A DNA stretch of 64,000 nucleotides from the NCBI RefSeq assembly GCF_000218685.1, contig NW_006763302.1:347180-411179 (forward strand), in the 5' to 3' direction. Positions within the stretch are counted from its first letter, which is position 1. Every line of letters starts with the position of its first letter. Positions 1-11,186 of this stretch are shown here, piece after piece. Below the pieces are notes generated by a model, which made no database searches, was not told where the DNA came from, and worked only from the letters and a program-made list of their open reading frames with translations. The position numbers were made by a program, and so were the translations under genes. The stretch is from Serpula lacrymans var. lacrymans S7.9. Taxonomy: Eukaryota > Basidiomycota > Agaricomycetes > Boletales > Serpulaceae.

Positions 1-2748
1 ATGTTCCTGCCTGATGCAGAGTATTCCTCGATTGCCATGAGTGCCTCTGGCTCCGGTGCGAAATTTGAACGAGAAGGTATAGACAACCATGTAGGGAAGG
101 ATGCAAGTGTGGGTGAGACAGCTGCGGGTGATGGTGTGGGAGGTGAGGTCAATCGGGGGAAAGGTGAGGACGCCTCGCTTTCAGAGACGCCTTCGGACAA
201 GGTAACTGGTTCCGAAAGGGGCGGAAATACTGTTTCGTAACACTCATCGCAAGCGCGGGCTGGTTTCCCCGAATTCGAAGATGTGGGAGACGTGGGGTCT
301 GCTATAAAAAACGTCTATATGTACCATACTCATCAGCCCCGCGAGTTGGACAGAACAGAACATAAAAGTAAGGTATTCATGCCCCAAACAGTGATGTCAA
401 GATAGGGAGGACGAAATATAGACGAAAGAAAAATGCAACACAAGCTCACCTTTTCTGAACATCCTGCACAGACGCATCTTCCACATAGTCGACAGTGATG
501 TCGCCTCCTTCTCCATCCAAATGCCTGACCACATCGCATACAGCTCGATATTTTGGCATCAGGAATCCAGACAGGCGGAACATAATGCTCAACATGGTGT
601 CTAACAGTCCTCTTTCCGTGTGCTGGGTCCGATCGCAACAAGTGCGGTGCAAAATATCCTCCACGACTAGATTCATCCACAGTTCGAGGTGAATGTGGCA
701 GAGCTTGTAGACTTCTCCTGAGATGCGTTGTACTGGCGGATGAGGTAAGTGTCGAGTTAGGGTGTATCGCATTGAGAGATATAAGTAGAGATGCTTTGGT
801 GTCGCGGATGGCATCCGTCCAAGCATCTCGAGCAGACGTGGATTCTTTGCATTTCAATAGGTAAAGAAGGGCAGTACTCCGACAGAAGTAACCACTTACC
901 AGCGTACACAGTGAATGATCCTTCAGGGCTCAGGATTTCAAAGCGGCGCTCCTCACCCCATTCTCTTCCTGATGAAGAACCCACAACAATCTCTACGTCC
1001 ACTAGGCTCAAATTTCCCTTACAAACCCATTTGTCTCCCGTATTAGAATTGCTTTGGGCCTGACTAGGTGTTTGTGATTTCTTCTTCCGGGGGGAAGGAA
1101 CAACGGTGACCGGGCCATTTGCAACGTGGGGGGCAGATGGTGTAAAATGTATAGGAGGGGATAAACTCGCGCCCACAGGCTCCAGATTAGGGCCGGTGAC
1201 CTTCTCGTGCGCAGCAACATGTGCCTTTAACATTTCTAGTTCGGCTTCACTTTTACTCCTGCTGCGTTCCATCATAGTTCCCGTCTGCTTCTTTACAAGA
1301 ATGTTATCGTTTGGGATTGAACTGGAGCCTCTACCACCATTTTGCTGCTCATCTGGGTCCCTTGAGCCAGAACCCTTTGACTTATTCCTTCCTATCCTAC
1401 CATCCTCATCCCACATCGATTCCCTCTCTCCACCTTCCAGCCATATTAGATAGTCTGAAAAAAGTAAGAACTCGCGTTGAAGGGATGTCACAGATCCCCT
1501 CACGTCGCTCCACCAACTTGCTGGCTTAGATTCAATCTGAAGCAACGCCCCCCGCTTGACGAACGTACGGCCTGGAGCTACTAGTGGAAATGGGAGATTT
1601 GTAGCAGACCGCTGGATGGCAAGTAATTGTAGAGTTTGGGAATGAGTGGACAGAGATGTATTAAGGGATGTTGTGACTAGACGAGAAGAGTGACATAAAT
1701 GCGGAACCTTAAAACGCGAGAAATAGTACCAGCTGAAGTGCGAACTCACTTTTACTCACAAGCCTGTGTACTTCCTCAAGCCGCCTATATTCTGGATCGT
1801 CAGGGTCGGTACAATTTATGAGGTCTTTTAGGAGGAGGAGGTACCGCGGACAACGTTGAACGATTGTGAGAAGCCAGTCGCGAAGATGAAAGTTTGCACA
1901 ACGAGGATGCAACTCTTGTTTCGCGAGAAAAGTCGCGAAAGCGGTGGGTGGAGAGGTGACAGTTGAAAGTGTTGTTAAAGTGGATATAGTTGTAGAAAAT
2001 GACGTGATAAATGGGGTGTATAGAGAGAGGTAAGGGAAATGAGCGAGGAGAAGGGGGGACAGGGGTGGAATTTCCACAGGATTTGCGGGTGAAGAAGGCA
2101 AAGGGGAAGACAAAGTCGTTAAAGAAGGGGAAATAAATGCGGTGAGAGAAGTAAGAAACGAGCGGTGAAAGTTCCAGATATCGATAAAATTTGAGAACAC
2201 TGCTGTGAGCTCCACGCGTGAAAGTAAAGGGTGCGCCGTATCAAGGGATTCGATGATTGGGGTCAGGAAATGCTATGACAAAAAAATCACAATAAGTTCT
2301 GAAGTCGGCGCAAAGTAGACGTAACTAGACTGAGACCTACTGAATAAATAAGATCCAACCCATCGGCGTAGGTCCTCTCGGTATCATAAAATTCATGAAT
2401 GACTCTCCGTCGTTTTGCAAGTCTCATCTCATCAATATGTACGCCTGTTCTTCTACGGTTTCTACGCGCGTGATCTACAGGCGGTAGATGACTTTTATGT
2501 TTCTGAGCGTTACGCAAGATGGCAGTTGGTGCCAGAGCAGGCGAAAGGTTAGAGGAAGTATGACTGCCCTCTTCGAGGAGCGAGTCAAAGGAGGCAAGGC
2601 TCACGACCGAGTGCCTGTTAAGCGCTATGTTGGGTGCGCTAGGGAGCGAAATCCGTCTAAATGGGAGATGCGGAGGGCGAGGTATGGGTGCGGGCGGAAT
2701 GTGAGAGGCGGAATCGGTAGAAGGAAATGCAATAGCTGAAGAAGACAT
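1..2748 (-). CDS. FGD-like Rho guanine nucleotide exchange factor (DH-PH-FYVE), 3' end cut by window edge
   Basis: Probable RhoGEF that activates a Rho/Cdc42-type GTPase at phosphoinositide-bearing membranes. Reading down the minus strand, a Ser/Pro-rich N-terminus leads into a DH domain (EFYDTERTYADGLDLIYS near 2370, then 2215-1730 with CPRYLLLLKDLI). A PH domain follows (about 1600-1430 and 1035-870), then a FYVE zinc finger with CMRCGQ, the basic RRRRHHCRLCGR signature (about 580-450) and, after an intron, ARACDECYE (about 285-245). The open frame runs off at position 1. FGD proteins often carry a second PH there, not visible here. The ATG at 2748 is a placeholder start: the same frame stays open upstream to a possible acceptor near 2915, so a 5' exon is likely. 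A low-complexity insert of about 130 residues interrupts the PH domain. The family is firm; the exact exons are not. Confidence 0.85.
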
Positions 2749-2929
2749 AATGGACGAGCCTGTAGCAAGGAAAGTGTGGCCGTCAACAGAGACCGTGTTG
2801 ATGATAGGGCTGTCGTCGTCGTTGGGAACGCCGTGGACAAGGTATTGCTCGTCGTGGTGGACGTCGACCGGAACGACCCTAATTTGGAAAGTAGCGTAAT
2901 GGTTTTGGGATGAAACTATGAGTCTTCAA

Positions 2930-4570
2930 TATTTGCACTTAAAGTTCATTTTAGGCCTCAATTGTTACTAAAAATGTAACAGAATCGTACCATTTGGGCC
3001 CACAACCCCATCGATATCACGACCTCGTCCACGACGGGCTCCTTTGACTTCGGGTACACTGATGGTAGAGGAGGAGGGTAAATATAGCTATGGAAAATAA
3101 CGTAAGTTCACACTTCACTCAAAATTTTCATCTGTCACAACTAGGCAGGATCCAGAGTCTGAGCCTAGGATCGGTTACTCTTTCTTACGAGCAGTTGCTC
3201 CCACCGATTCAGGCTAGTACAGTTGCTATACATTCTGGATTAGTGGAATTTTGGTATCGGTATCAGGATGCGCGCGTATCCTTCTTATTTGCTTCGGGAG
3301 ATGAACATAGACGTCATGGAATGATCATTATCTGGTTTATCGTTGGGAGTCTAGACCTGAACATGTCTGTGGAATCATGCACGAGAAAACCAGACATTCC
3401 TTGACTATGCTCAAATCGCCATCAGAGTGTATGTGCTCTTCGCTTGGTGTTAAATATTGCAAGACCTAACCGGGAGGAGTCAGTGTGTTTTCTCCTTCGC
3501 GAAGATTCGAATCATTGACACGATAGAGAAGAAATTTTGCCACATAACAAGTATGTGCGACCATAGATGAAGCTCACTTATGCATTTGCTACATATGCAA
3601 GGTAAGTCCATTAGTATCATTAGCATCATCATCTCGATATACTCAGGTGCTCTGGTAGGTATGATACCCGTAGCGAGTATAGCATGTCCAAGAAGTCGCC
3701 ACTATACCCTACCTATCAGTGAGTTAAGATTCACGTTGTAACTCGTGCCTCGATCCAAGCCCCCCCTGTCCGTCTCAGAAGCGCAGCTGCTCAAGTGCGT
3801 GAATGCATCGTGAGCAAATTGACAGGCTTGCGATCCTTTATAATGGCTCATACGAGCTTTCATGTAACGCCTTGTTGCACAACTTGTACTTCCTTGTGAT
3901 CTTCTTATCGTTTGTCCTCTTTCGGGGTCATAAGGCCTTTAATTCCGGGCCTGTTTCCCTTTCCAAATACTGAACACCATGTGATCTGGATTTTACCTTC
4001 CTTCGAATTCGGCAACAGATGTTCAAGTGACCGAACTCGACTGAACAACTTAATACCACTAGATCATAATTTTCTCTTCGAGGAGATGCTCAACAGACAA
4101 TTACCAGAGGTAACGTCGATCCTATATCGTGGGTAACTATATATAGTGCTTATATGGTATGCTTGTTGGAATTACAGTAGACGTGCACCCCCAAGTTGCT
4201 GCAGTCCTAAAAGCTGTGCGACAGGTGTCAGATGGTGCCTTACAGCTTCTGATTCAAAAAGGTCCGCAATCATCCTTGTCCTCGTCAAGTCCGACGCAAA
4301 ATGTCACACACTTGTACGCACTTGTGTTCACCATGGCGGAAATTGGCAGTCACGTCTCGTCGCGGCCTTAAGCTTCTGCCATGCACCATGCGCTCTCCCC
4401 ACGAGTCTCTTGCACATGCTGACACGAAAGTCACCAGTTACATTACCTACCGATGCGTCTCGTGGCAAGTCTCGTGGTATATGCTCATGCGTTTGATTCA
4501 GAACCAATCATGATCTGAATACCCTCATGTCTGTATGACGACCGTTCAATACTAGCCGTGCTTTTTGTGT
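2930..4570. other. Intergenic, no convincing gene
   Basis: About 1.6 kb between the divergent RhoGEF and the mannanase gene. It may hold a 5' exon of the RhoGEF near 3000-3070, where a minus-strand frame reads as protein-like sequence. The short open frames at 3090-3404 and 4146-4513 have no recognisable domain and overlap one another in several frames. Otherwise I see only promoter-type sequence. Confidence 0.5.
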
Positions 4571-4578
4571 TATAAAAA
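4571..4578 (+). promoter_or_regulatory. TATA box of the GH76 gene
   Basis: The sequence TATAAAAA lies 72 bases upstream of the ATG at 4643, a normal distance for a fungal core promoter with a short 5' UTR. Confidence 0.55.
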
Positions 4579-4642
4579 TCCTACCCAAGATTGCCCACCC
4601 ATTCCCTTCAGAAGAGAATTTCTATCCCAGTAAAAAGACAAC

Positions 4643-6437
4643 ATGTTAAAAGCGCTAGCTATTCTCGCAGTTATTTTGCCTTTTGTGGCTGCCCAGGATC
4701 TCAGTGTACCATCCACTTGGTCGGTGAGTATCCCCATCCAAATTATTACGTTGTTACATTTCTGAATAACCGCAATCAGGGCACTAGCACTTCAGTCGCG
4801 AAGTCAGACCGTATCACTCTCGCCCAAAATACCATCAACACGTTAACCCCCTCCCTGGACACTTCCTCTGCAGAATTTAGCGGTATGTCTTCCCCCATGT
4901 CATTTCCTGTCTCCACTAGCTCATCACCCGTTATCACTGTTTAGGTCTCGGATACTGGCAATGTGGTAATGTCTTCTCTGCGATGGCCAACGACGACCAC
5001 GTTGCAGGAACCACGACCAACCAAGCCATCGTAACACAAGGACTGAACCAGGCATTCAGCGACTACTCTGACTATGATCAATACGGTTACAATGATGATG
5101 CACTGTGAGCATTATCCAGAATAGTCTTGATATGTAAATGCTAACGAATCACCGGTGCAGATGGTGGGCAACCGCAGCATATTACGGATATAGGGCCTAT
5201 GGTGACCAAGGCCTCCTTAACAACGCTATCGCGACCTGGCAACACGTCTCGAACTAGTACGTCGTTTTATTGCAGACCTACCCCATATACATTGCATAAC
5301 TTACCCCTCATTGTCAATAGTGTCATCTCTGCTGCCAATGCAGCTGCAGGAAGTATTTCCACCAAGAGCTTTGCCATCGAAGGGTCCTGCGGCGGTATGT
5401 ATACCTCCTGCATTTTCGAACCGCTCGCACTCATACCTTGTGACAATAAACAGCAACTATGGCAGGTGGTGTGTTCTGGGTAAACTATTTTGATATTTTT
5501 CCTTGCTTAGAATCCAACTGAGATCTCATTGTAGAGACCTACTTCTGATGACACTTCCGTCAACTCTGTTACTACTGGGTATGATTAACTGTGTGCTGTG
5601 TCTAGCTTTATCTAATGTCCTTTTTTACCCATAGACTCTACATGACGCAAGTGTCTATCATGTCTTCATCTGAATATCAAGCTGATGCTGTAATTTTTTC
5701 TTCCTAGGCTATCTGCCTTCCTCGGCGAAGCTACTGGCGATAGTACCTATACAACTGCTGCTGAGCTCAGCGCCACGTGGATACAGAATGTCAACCTTAA
5801 CTCTGACTACCTTGCCCTTGACACGGTTGATGCTCAAGACTGCTCTCGCTCAGCCGCCACAGAGCTTTTCACGTACAACAGCGGGAAGCTCATCGAGGGT
5901 GTGGCCGTGCTTGCACAAAGCAACTCAGCCTGGAGTGGACTCTTAGCAAATGCAGTTTCTGGTGCTACCCACACAACAGCCTGGCAAGGCAACAACGGCA
6001 TCATCACAGAGGGTGCGGATGTCAGCGCTGATAATGATGCCGTTGGCTTCAAATGTTCGTTCATCAGTCATGCCTATATTTCTAACGATGCGGTACTTAC
6101 GCCCTTAATTAACCGCTTCAAATGTCCATATTAGCTGTCCTCATCCGGGCTTTGCATGAAGCTTACACCAGGAACTCAGGCAACAGCGCCTTACAAACAC
6201 TGATTCAAAGTTACATCGACGTCCAGGTATGGTTACAACAATACTTTATAGTATACATTCCTCATCAATCGTGCTATTATCTAGTACAATGCCCTCGCCA
6301 ATCTCGCATCGACCAACAGCGGAGGCACTATCTGGTACTCACCTGCCTGGGCAGGACCCGGTCCATCGTCGATGATCTCTTGGGGCCAGCTTGCCGCATT
6401 GGACGTGCTCGTCTCGGTTATCGATACTAATAACTAA
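4643..6437 (+). CDS. Secreted glycoside hydrolase family 76 endo-alpha-1,6-mannanase
   Basis: Predicted extracellular enzyme cleaving alpha-1,6-mannan backbones, as in fungal wall mannoproteins. The start at 4643 gives a clean signal peptide (MLKALAILAVILPFVAAQ). It is followed by GH76 landmarks spread over about eight short exons: GLGYWQCGNVFSAMA, GYNDDALWWATAAYYGYR with the adjacent Asp pair expected to be catalytic in GH76, FAIEGSCGGTMAGGVFW, ELFTYNSGKLIEG and WQGNNGIITEG. The protein ends DVLVSVIDTNN followed by a stop at 6435-6437. Length is near that of compact fungal GH76 enzymes. No GPI-attachment tail is evident, so it is probably freely secreted. The 5' region has a TATA box. It is the only clear mannan-acting enzyme in the window and has no linked pathway genes. 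Confidence 0.88.
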
Positions 6438-6828
6438 TAGATGGAAGAATATCCAGCATCAGGCAATACTGTAGCAGATTGCCTAGCTGAAAGATAAATG
6501 TAATATAGCATGACACAGGACAGGATTATTGATTATTGATGGCACTTCTGAATCATCCTATTTCAGCTGGACAAAGTGTTCAAGTTCTTACAATCAGATC
6601 TACGCCCGCCAAACCTGCGTTGAAGGCGGCCACAATGAGAGCCTGGACGAGCTTACCATATATGTTATTGTATTATAAGTCACTACAGTACACTCAGGCT
6701 CCTAACTGTATATTCAAGTTGAGATAACGATGTGGCTGAACCTCACTCAGCTTGGAGTGCCACTTCGCGATCTATATGGTGCCATGCATCTTGCTGTGAT
6801 GCGTCGTCTAGTTTGACAGTATAAAACC
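6438..6828. other. Intergenic between mannanase and thymidylate kinase
   Basis: About 390 bases holding the 3' UTR of the upstream gene and the promoter of the next. A short frame at 6536-6727 has no recognisable content. A TATAAAA string lies only a few bases before the kinase ATG, too close to serve as its core promoter. Confidence 0.5.
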
Positions 6829-7669
6829 ATGACTAGGCGTGCACCCTTCATCGTCGTTGAAGGTCTTGATAGATCCGGAAAGAGCACTCAAGCGTCAATC
6901 TTGTGTGACCATCTTACAAGCCTTGGTCTCCCCGTCGAATTATTCAAATTTCCCGGTTAGCCTCACACTTTCACCGTACAGTTATCGTGTTTAATACTCA
7001 CAATTTACATATTCGCTCGCTTTAATACTTTATGCTACATGGTTGCATTAGATCGCAGGACAGCGATCGGGAAAATGATTGATTCGTATCTGCGGTCAGA
7101 GTCTGATCTTGACGATCGCGCTATCCATTTGCTCTTTTCTGCAAACCGTTGGGAACTAGCGTATGTTCCTTACGATCGCTTTCTTTTCTTTATGATTCAG
7201 CTCAAAGCCCAAATCGCGTCTCTCTAGGTCTACAATATCCTCACATCTTGAAAAGGGCACAACCATTATTGCGGACCGCTATGCTTTCTCCGGTATTGCC
7301 TTCTCAGCACGTAAAGGTCTGTCATACAAGTGGTGCCAAGCACCCGATGTCGGTTTGCCCGCGCCAGATCTGACAATGTTTCTTGATATCGAGCCCGACA
7401 TTGCACAGGCTCGTGGGGGTTACGGCACAGAGAGGTATGAACAGGAGGAGGTCCAGAGAGACGTGAGGCAAGTATTCGAGAGGATCGAGAAAGAAATGAC
7501 GCATGCGGGAGCTCGTTGGGTGAAGATCGATGCTGGTAGAACTCAAAAGGAGGTCTCACAGGATGTCTGGGTTCATGTGCAATCTATCTTGGACAGTGTT
7601 CACCATCCTGTTGGGACATTATGGGAAGAGCCTCAGGAAGGCACACTTGGGTCCATTGTCAAAGTATGA
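6829..7669 (+). CDS. CDC8: Thymidylate kinase (dTMP kinase)
   Basis: Phosphorylates dTMP to dTDP for DNA precursor supply. The protein opens with FIVVEGLDRSGKSTQ, a P-loop of the dTMP-kinase type. The substrate region FPDRRTAIGKMIDSYL follows after the first intron, then LLFSANRWE, the DR motif ADRYAFSGIAFS, and the LID/adenine side FLDIEPDIAQARGGYGTERYE. These are the standard eukaryotic TMPK blocks in order. Three exons are seen, with introns near 6956-7051 and 7160-7226. Length is about 220 residues, normal for the family. The start at 6829 is the only Met ahead of the P-loop. It converges with UBC6 downstream. Gene name by homology to yeast CDC8. Confidence 0.92.
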
Positions 7670-8086
7670 GATATGGATATGTCGTAAACCGTGAATCATG
7701 GCCAGTATTAGCAGTAATAGTAGTATGCGTAGCCTCTTTTGTTCGCAGATTTTTCGTAACTGATTCATGGCCCAGATAAGACAATTCTAGAGTACAATGA
7801 TGACAGCGTACGTTATATTCATATGACATTATCAAGAAAGAAAGACAAAGATCATCAAATGCATGAAATAAAGGAGAGTGAATGTGTCTGCGATATCTGC
7901 AGAAATAAAAGGCTTCGTGTAAACGCTGACACCCTGAATTGAACCATGGATCGGTGATCAGCCAAGGGCACACCTACCCTCCAATCTGCCTCCGCGATAC
8001 CCTGATAATAATATATCCAAACCAACCAGAACACTTTGAAGAAAAGGACAAAGACCAGATAGAATGATTGAACATCAGCAACTGCT
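7670..8086. other. Convergent 3' region
   Basis: About 417 bases between the stops of thymidylate kinase (plus) and UBC6 (minus). Minus-strand frames at 7855-8130 encode a hydrophobic stretch (FYLVFVLFFKVFWLVWIYYY) that could be an alternative C-terminus of UBC6 by splicing. I prefer to read it as 3' UTR. Confidence 0.45.
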
Positions 8087-9498
8087 TTAAGCACCCGATG
8101 AAATCCGGGATACAACCACAGCGAGTGCAATTAGAACACCCCACCTCCACTTCTCCCATATTACTTGTCGCCAAGATGCGGTCCAACCTGTTGGCGTCGT
8201 GTTTCCGTTCGTATTTAAATTTGTACCACTGTTCGTCTCAGCTACCTTATCATTCCTGACTCGCGGCTCAGTATCGACGCCGCTTCCTGTATTAGAGGAA
8301 GGATGTGCGGTGGATGGTCTTCTCGTCACTTGGGACGTGTTTACATCGTCTGGGTTTACAACTGGAATTTCTGGTTTTCCTCGCTCGCGTTCGCCCATAT
8401 TGGGAAGATCTCTTGCCGTGAGAGTGCAGTGCTGTGCAGGGTAAAAATGTAAGCATCAGCATAGCTCTTAGAAAGATTATAGATGGTAAGATGATGATAA
8501 GTGAAGTTGAGTTTGTCGATGGATGATGCACATCATCAAGTGCAGAAACCATCACGGAGTTGTCGACATCTCGTTGTACGAGAAAGAAAAAAAATTACTC
8601 ACATCAGGAAAAGCCTCCTTAAACCTAGGTTGTGTCAGATTCCATGCGTGACTTCGTGCGGCAAACGACCGTTTATGCACGTCAGTGGACGTTACGGATC
8701 CGGTCGTCATTTCGTCAGATAACATGAAGGACAAAAGACCAGTTAATCTAGGTATAGAACAAAGTCGGTCAATGAACAACTTGCGATCTGGCCACATCAA
8801 ATCAAGAGGTAGTATCAAGATATCTGCTCACGGGGCCCGCAATAGACACCGAACAGGTCTGATGATGTGTAGATCGTTTGTCGACTTACATAGTGGCAAC
8901 ACTCCAAGCAGGATTCCACTAAAACAACGTAAGGAACCCGAGTAATTAAGTCACAAGGGAAGTGACATAGGGTTGAATATAAGCTTACCGAGCCCGGATG
9001 AAAATCTGACATGGAGAAACAGATTTTCTTGTCAGGTTGAAATCGTCCAGAAGGAGTCATCATCTTGGAGAAGAAATCAGTAGGAATTCTATTTCTTCTT
9101 CTTCTGAAGATGGAATACCTTGATGCCAGGGGGTTTAAAAGGATACTCAGAAGGAAAAAGTAGTACCCCATGGTATTCTCCTCCGGCAAATGGTGAATCA
9201 GGGGGTCCTCGCTACGGAGGAAGAGCGTCAATAAAGCTGGTGGCAATGGTGGACGAAGGGGCATACGATAAGATAATTCCCTGTGATCGTGCATCTGAGT
9301 ACATGTTAAAAACAACTTTGTGGGCGGGCGTACATGTGAGTATATTCTTTTCGTCTGGAACTGCCCAAACGAAGGGCGGAGGCTCCTTCTGCATGCTGAC
9401 ATACTCCTTGGTAAGCTACACAAAGAATGTTGATTGATATGGCATGTATTAGAACATGAACAAATGCTTACACGCTTTTGCGCGGCTTTGCTTGCCAT
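8087..9498 (-). CDS. UBC6: ER tail-anchored ubiquitin-conjugating enzyme E2 (Ubc6 type)
   Basis: E2 of ER-associated degradation, anchored in the ER membrane with its catalytic domain in the cytosol. Exons join as [94 protein letters not shown] and [17 protein letters not shown]. These are the family hallmarks in order. The catalytic Cys is in KKICFSMSD (codon 9019-9021). A Ser/Thr/Asn-rich linker precedes the tail anchor [20 protein letters not shown] and the stop at 8087. About eight exons, each bounded by GT-AG with introns near 55 bases. The anchor is short and only moderately hydrophobic. The N-terminal Met is supported by the conserved KRLTKEY block just after it. Confidence 0.92.
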
Positions 9499-9995
9499 AT
9501 TGGTGGGGGGGACAACGGACTAGAGGTTGGGACGGGATGTGGATGAGGGTGGTGACTGTACTGAGCTCAGAGCAGCCGGCCGTCCCAGGTCACCTCCATA
9601 AATAAGGCCAAACAATCCGAGCATTTACCGAATTGAACCGGTGCTCGTTGCTTAGGTAATCTTTCTTTCTGTCACTCGCATCCAGTGTTCGTTGTCGACC
9701 CTAACAACATTCAGACAAGGTTGGCTTTGTCTAGTCCCAAGATACTCAGCCCCCTTCCGTATGAGATTTCATTGTTATCTCGACGATTAACCCTCGTGAG
9801 TAACTACGAAGTTGGGCTATGTACACTGACATATTCTCCGAGTACAGTAAAACATAATTGTTCTTTCAAATAAATCTAATAAATAATGTAAGTTGATATA
9901 ATCAGCAAGAAATCAAATATTAACACCATAACTTAAAAGTTGTTCAACTATGTGACCGTCAACGATCATGCACTACTTGTACATGCGCTTTGTCA
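9499..9995. other. Intergenic between GTPase A and UBC6
   Basis: About 500 bases: the UBC6 promoter and the 3' flank of GTPase A, both on the minus strand. Short plus-strand frames at 9685-9873 and 9940-10125 have no recognisable content. I see no element. Confidence 0.5.
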
Positions 9996-11186
9996 TTACT
10001 CTATATTTTTCGTTGTTATGCAGGACAAGAAAAAGTTGGCCTTCGCATTTCTTCCTGGAAGATCAAGGCATAGCTCCCTGATCAACTGTCGAGCCTGGGG
10101 TGTATCCATGAGTCCCGTTCCGTAGACGTCTATACTGTGTACAACAGCGGGCGTCTCTACGCCGTTCACGGGCGGCGGCAACGAGTTAATGTATGGATAA
10201 TTGGCTCGCACCAGTACGAGCACTGGTATATATGTGCCTCCACATGATCTGTAGAAGGCTTCGAACCTTCCGACCGCAGGACGTTCGGTTTCGCTTTCTA
10301 TGTATGCGACCAGCAGGTGAATTCGTTTTGGACAACCTTTGATCGATTTCCTAGACGTTGATTGTAAACCCAGCTCCTTCATGTGGTATACACAAATGTC
10401 ATCTACATCGTCACTCATCGAGAGCCTCCGAACATTTCCCCCTTTACCCCTCTTGACACCATCGTGGGTAATGTCGCATGCGATTACGTTGGATATAGAC
10501 ACGTTTTCTCCGTTCCATCTTGGCGAAATCATGGAACGAACGTCACCAAGAGTAGCCTCGATCCAATTCTTGCTTGAAAGTTTCCAAGGTTTACTGCGAC
10601 AGCTACTTTGTATGAGGACTTGGGCTTTGGTCTGTGAATCATTGTAACGAGTTTTAAAAGCATCGGATGTGATGTTACCGTCTCCGAGTGTGGTCACGCA
10701 TGCGTGGTCGTGGAAAAACATGCGATTCTTCCTGAAAACCATCTGGTTCTCTGTCCACCATCGATCCATATCCGATTCATTTTCCAGACCGGTTACAACT
10801 GCCACAATGGGAACTTTTTTTCTGCAGATAGCAGAATAAAAAAGTTTGTAGTTTTTGAGCAGTACGCTCCTGACCCGCGGTCCGCGAAAGCAGTAAACGA
10901 GAAGACTGACACCTTCCCCGTCAGCCAGGGTTCGAAGGAGCTTCTTCATGCTCGCTAGTGCCGCTGGTCCTGGCACAGTCCCATGAATCCCTTCGTTCAG
11001 ACCTGCGGTGTCCCAGATAAAATATTCGCCTTGATTGACCTTCACCTTGTAACATTGGCTATCAAACGTGCATCCTACGGCCTTGCTGGATGTCTCTGCT
11101 ACCCTCTCCCCCGCGATCAAGTTGATTAGAGAGCTTTTCCCTGCGCCAGTTTCTCCAAAAATTATGACGTTTTTTGCTATCTGCAT
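9996..11186 (-). CDS. AIG1-like P-loop GTPase A with P-loop-less second domain
   Basis: Uncharacterised G-domain protein of a family expanded in Agaricomycetes; biological role unknown. Single exon, 396 residues. G1 is GETGAGKSS (residues 11-19), a G2 candidate is Thr40 in GCTF, and G3 is DTAGLNEG (59-66). The position expected for the guanine-specifying NKxD reads TGLE (132-135), followed by the family signature MDRWWTEN and then HACVTTLGDG. From about residue 225 a second region has core strands (IHLLVAYIES, PVLVLVRANYPY) spaced like a G domain but with no P-loop. It aligns by eye with the C-terminus of GTPase D at 25307-26818. It is transcribed away from GTPase B, which starts 1.3 kb upstream. 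The family is firm; the nature of the second domain is an inference. Confidence 0.85.
   Translation of the reverse strand: MQIAKNVIIFGETGAGKSSLINLIAGERVAETSSKAVGCTFDSQCYKVKVNQGEYFIWDTAGLNEGIHGTVPGPAALASMKKLLRTLADGEGVSLLVYCFRGPRVRSVLLKNYKLFYSAICRKKVPIVAVVTGLENESDMDRWWTENQMVFRKNRMFFHDHACVTTLGDGNITSDAFKTRYNDSQTKAQVLIQSSCRSKPWKLSSKNWIEATLGDVRSMISPRWNGENVSISNVIACDITHDGVKRGKGGNVRRLSMSDDVDDICVYHMKELGLQSTSRKSIKGCPKRIHLLVAYIESETERPAVGRFEAFYRSCGGTYIPVLVLVRANYPYINSLPPPVNGVETPAVVHSIDVYGTGLMDTPQARQLIRELCLDLPGRNAKANFFLSCITTKNIE

Noticed and set aside
4146..4513. Three overlapping plus-strand frames upstream of the mannanase
   Set aside because: All three frames are open at once over a short stretch, and none resembles a known protein.
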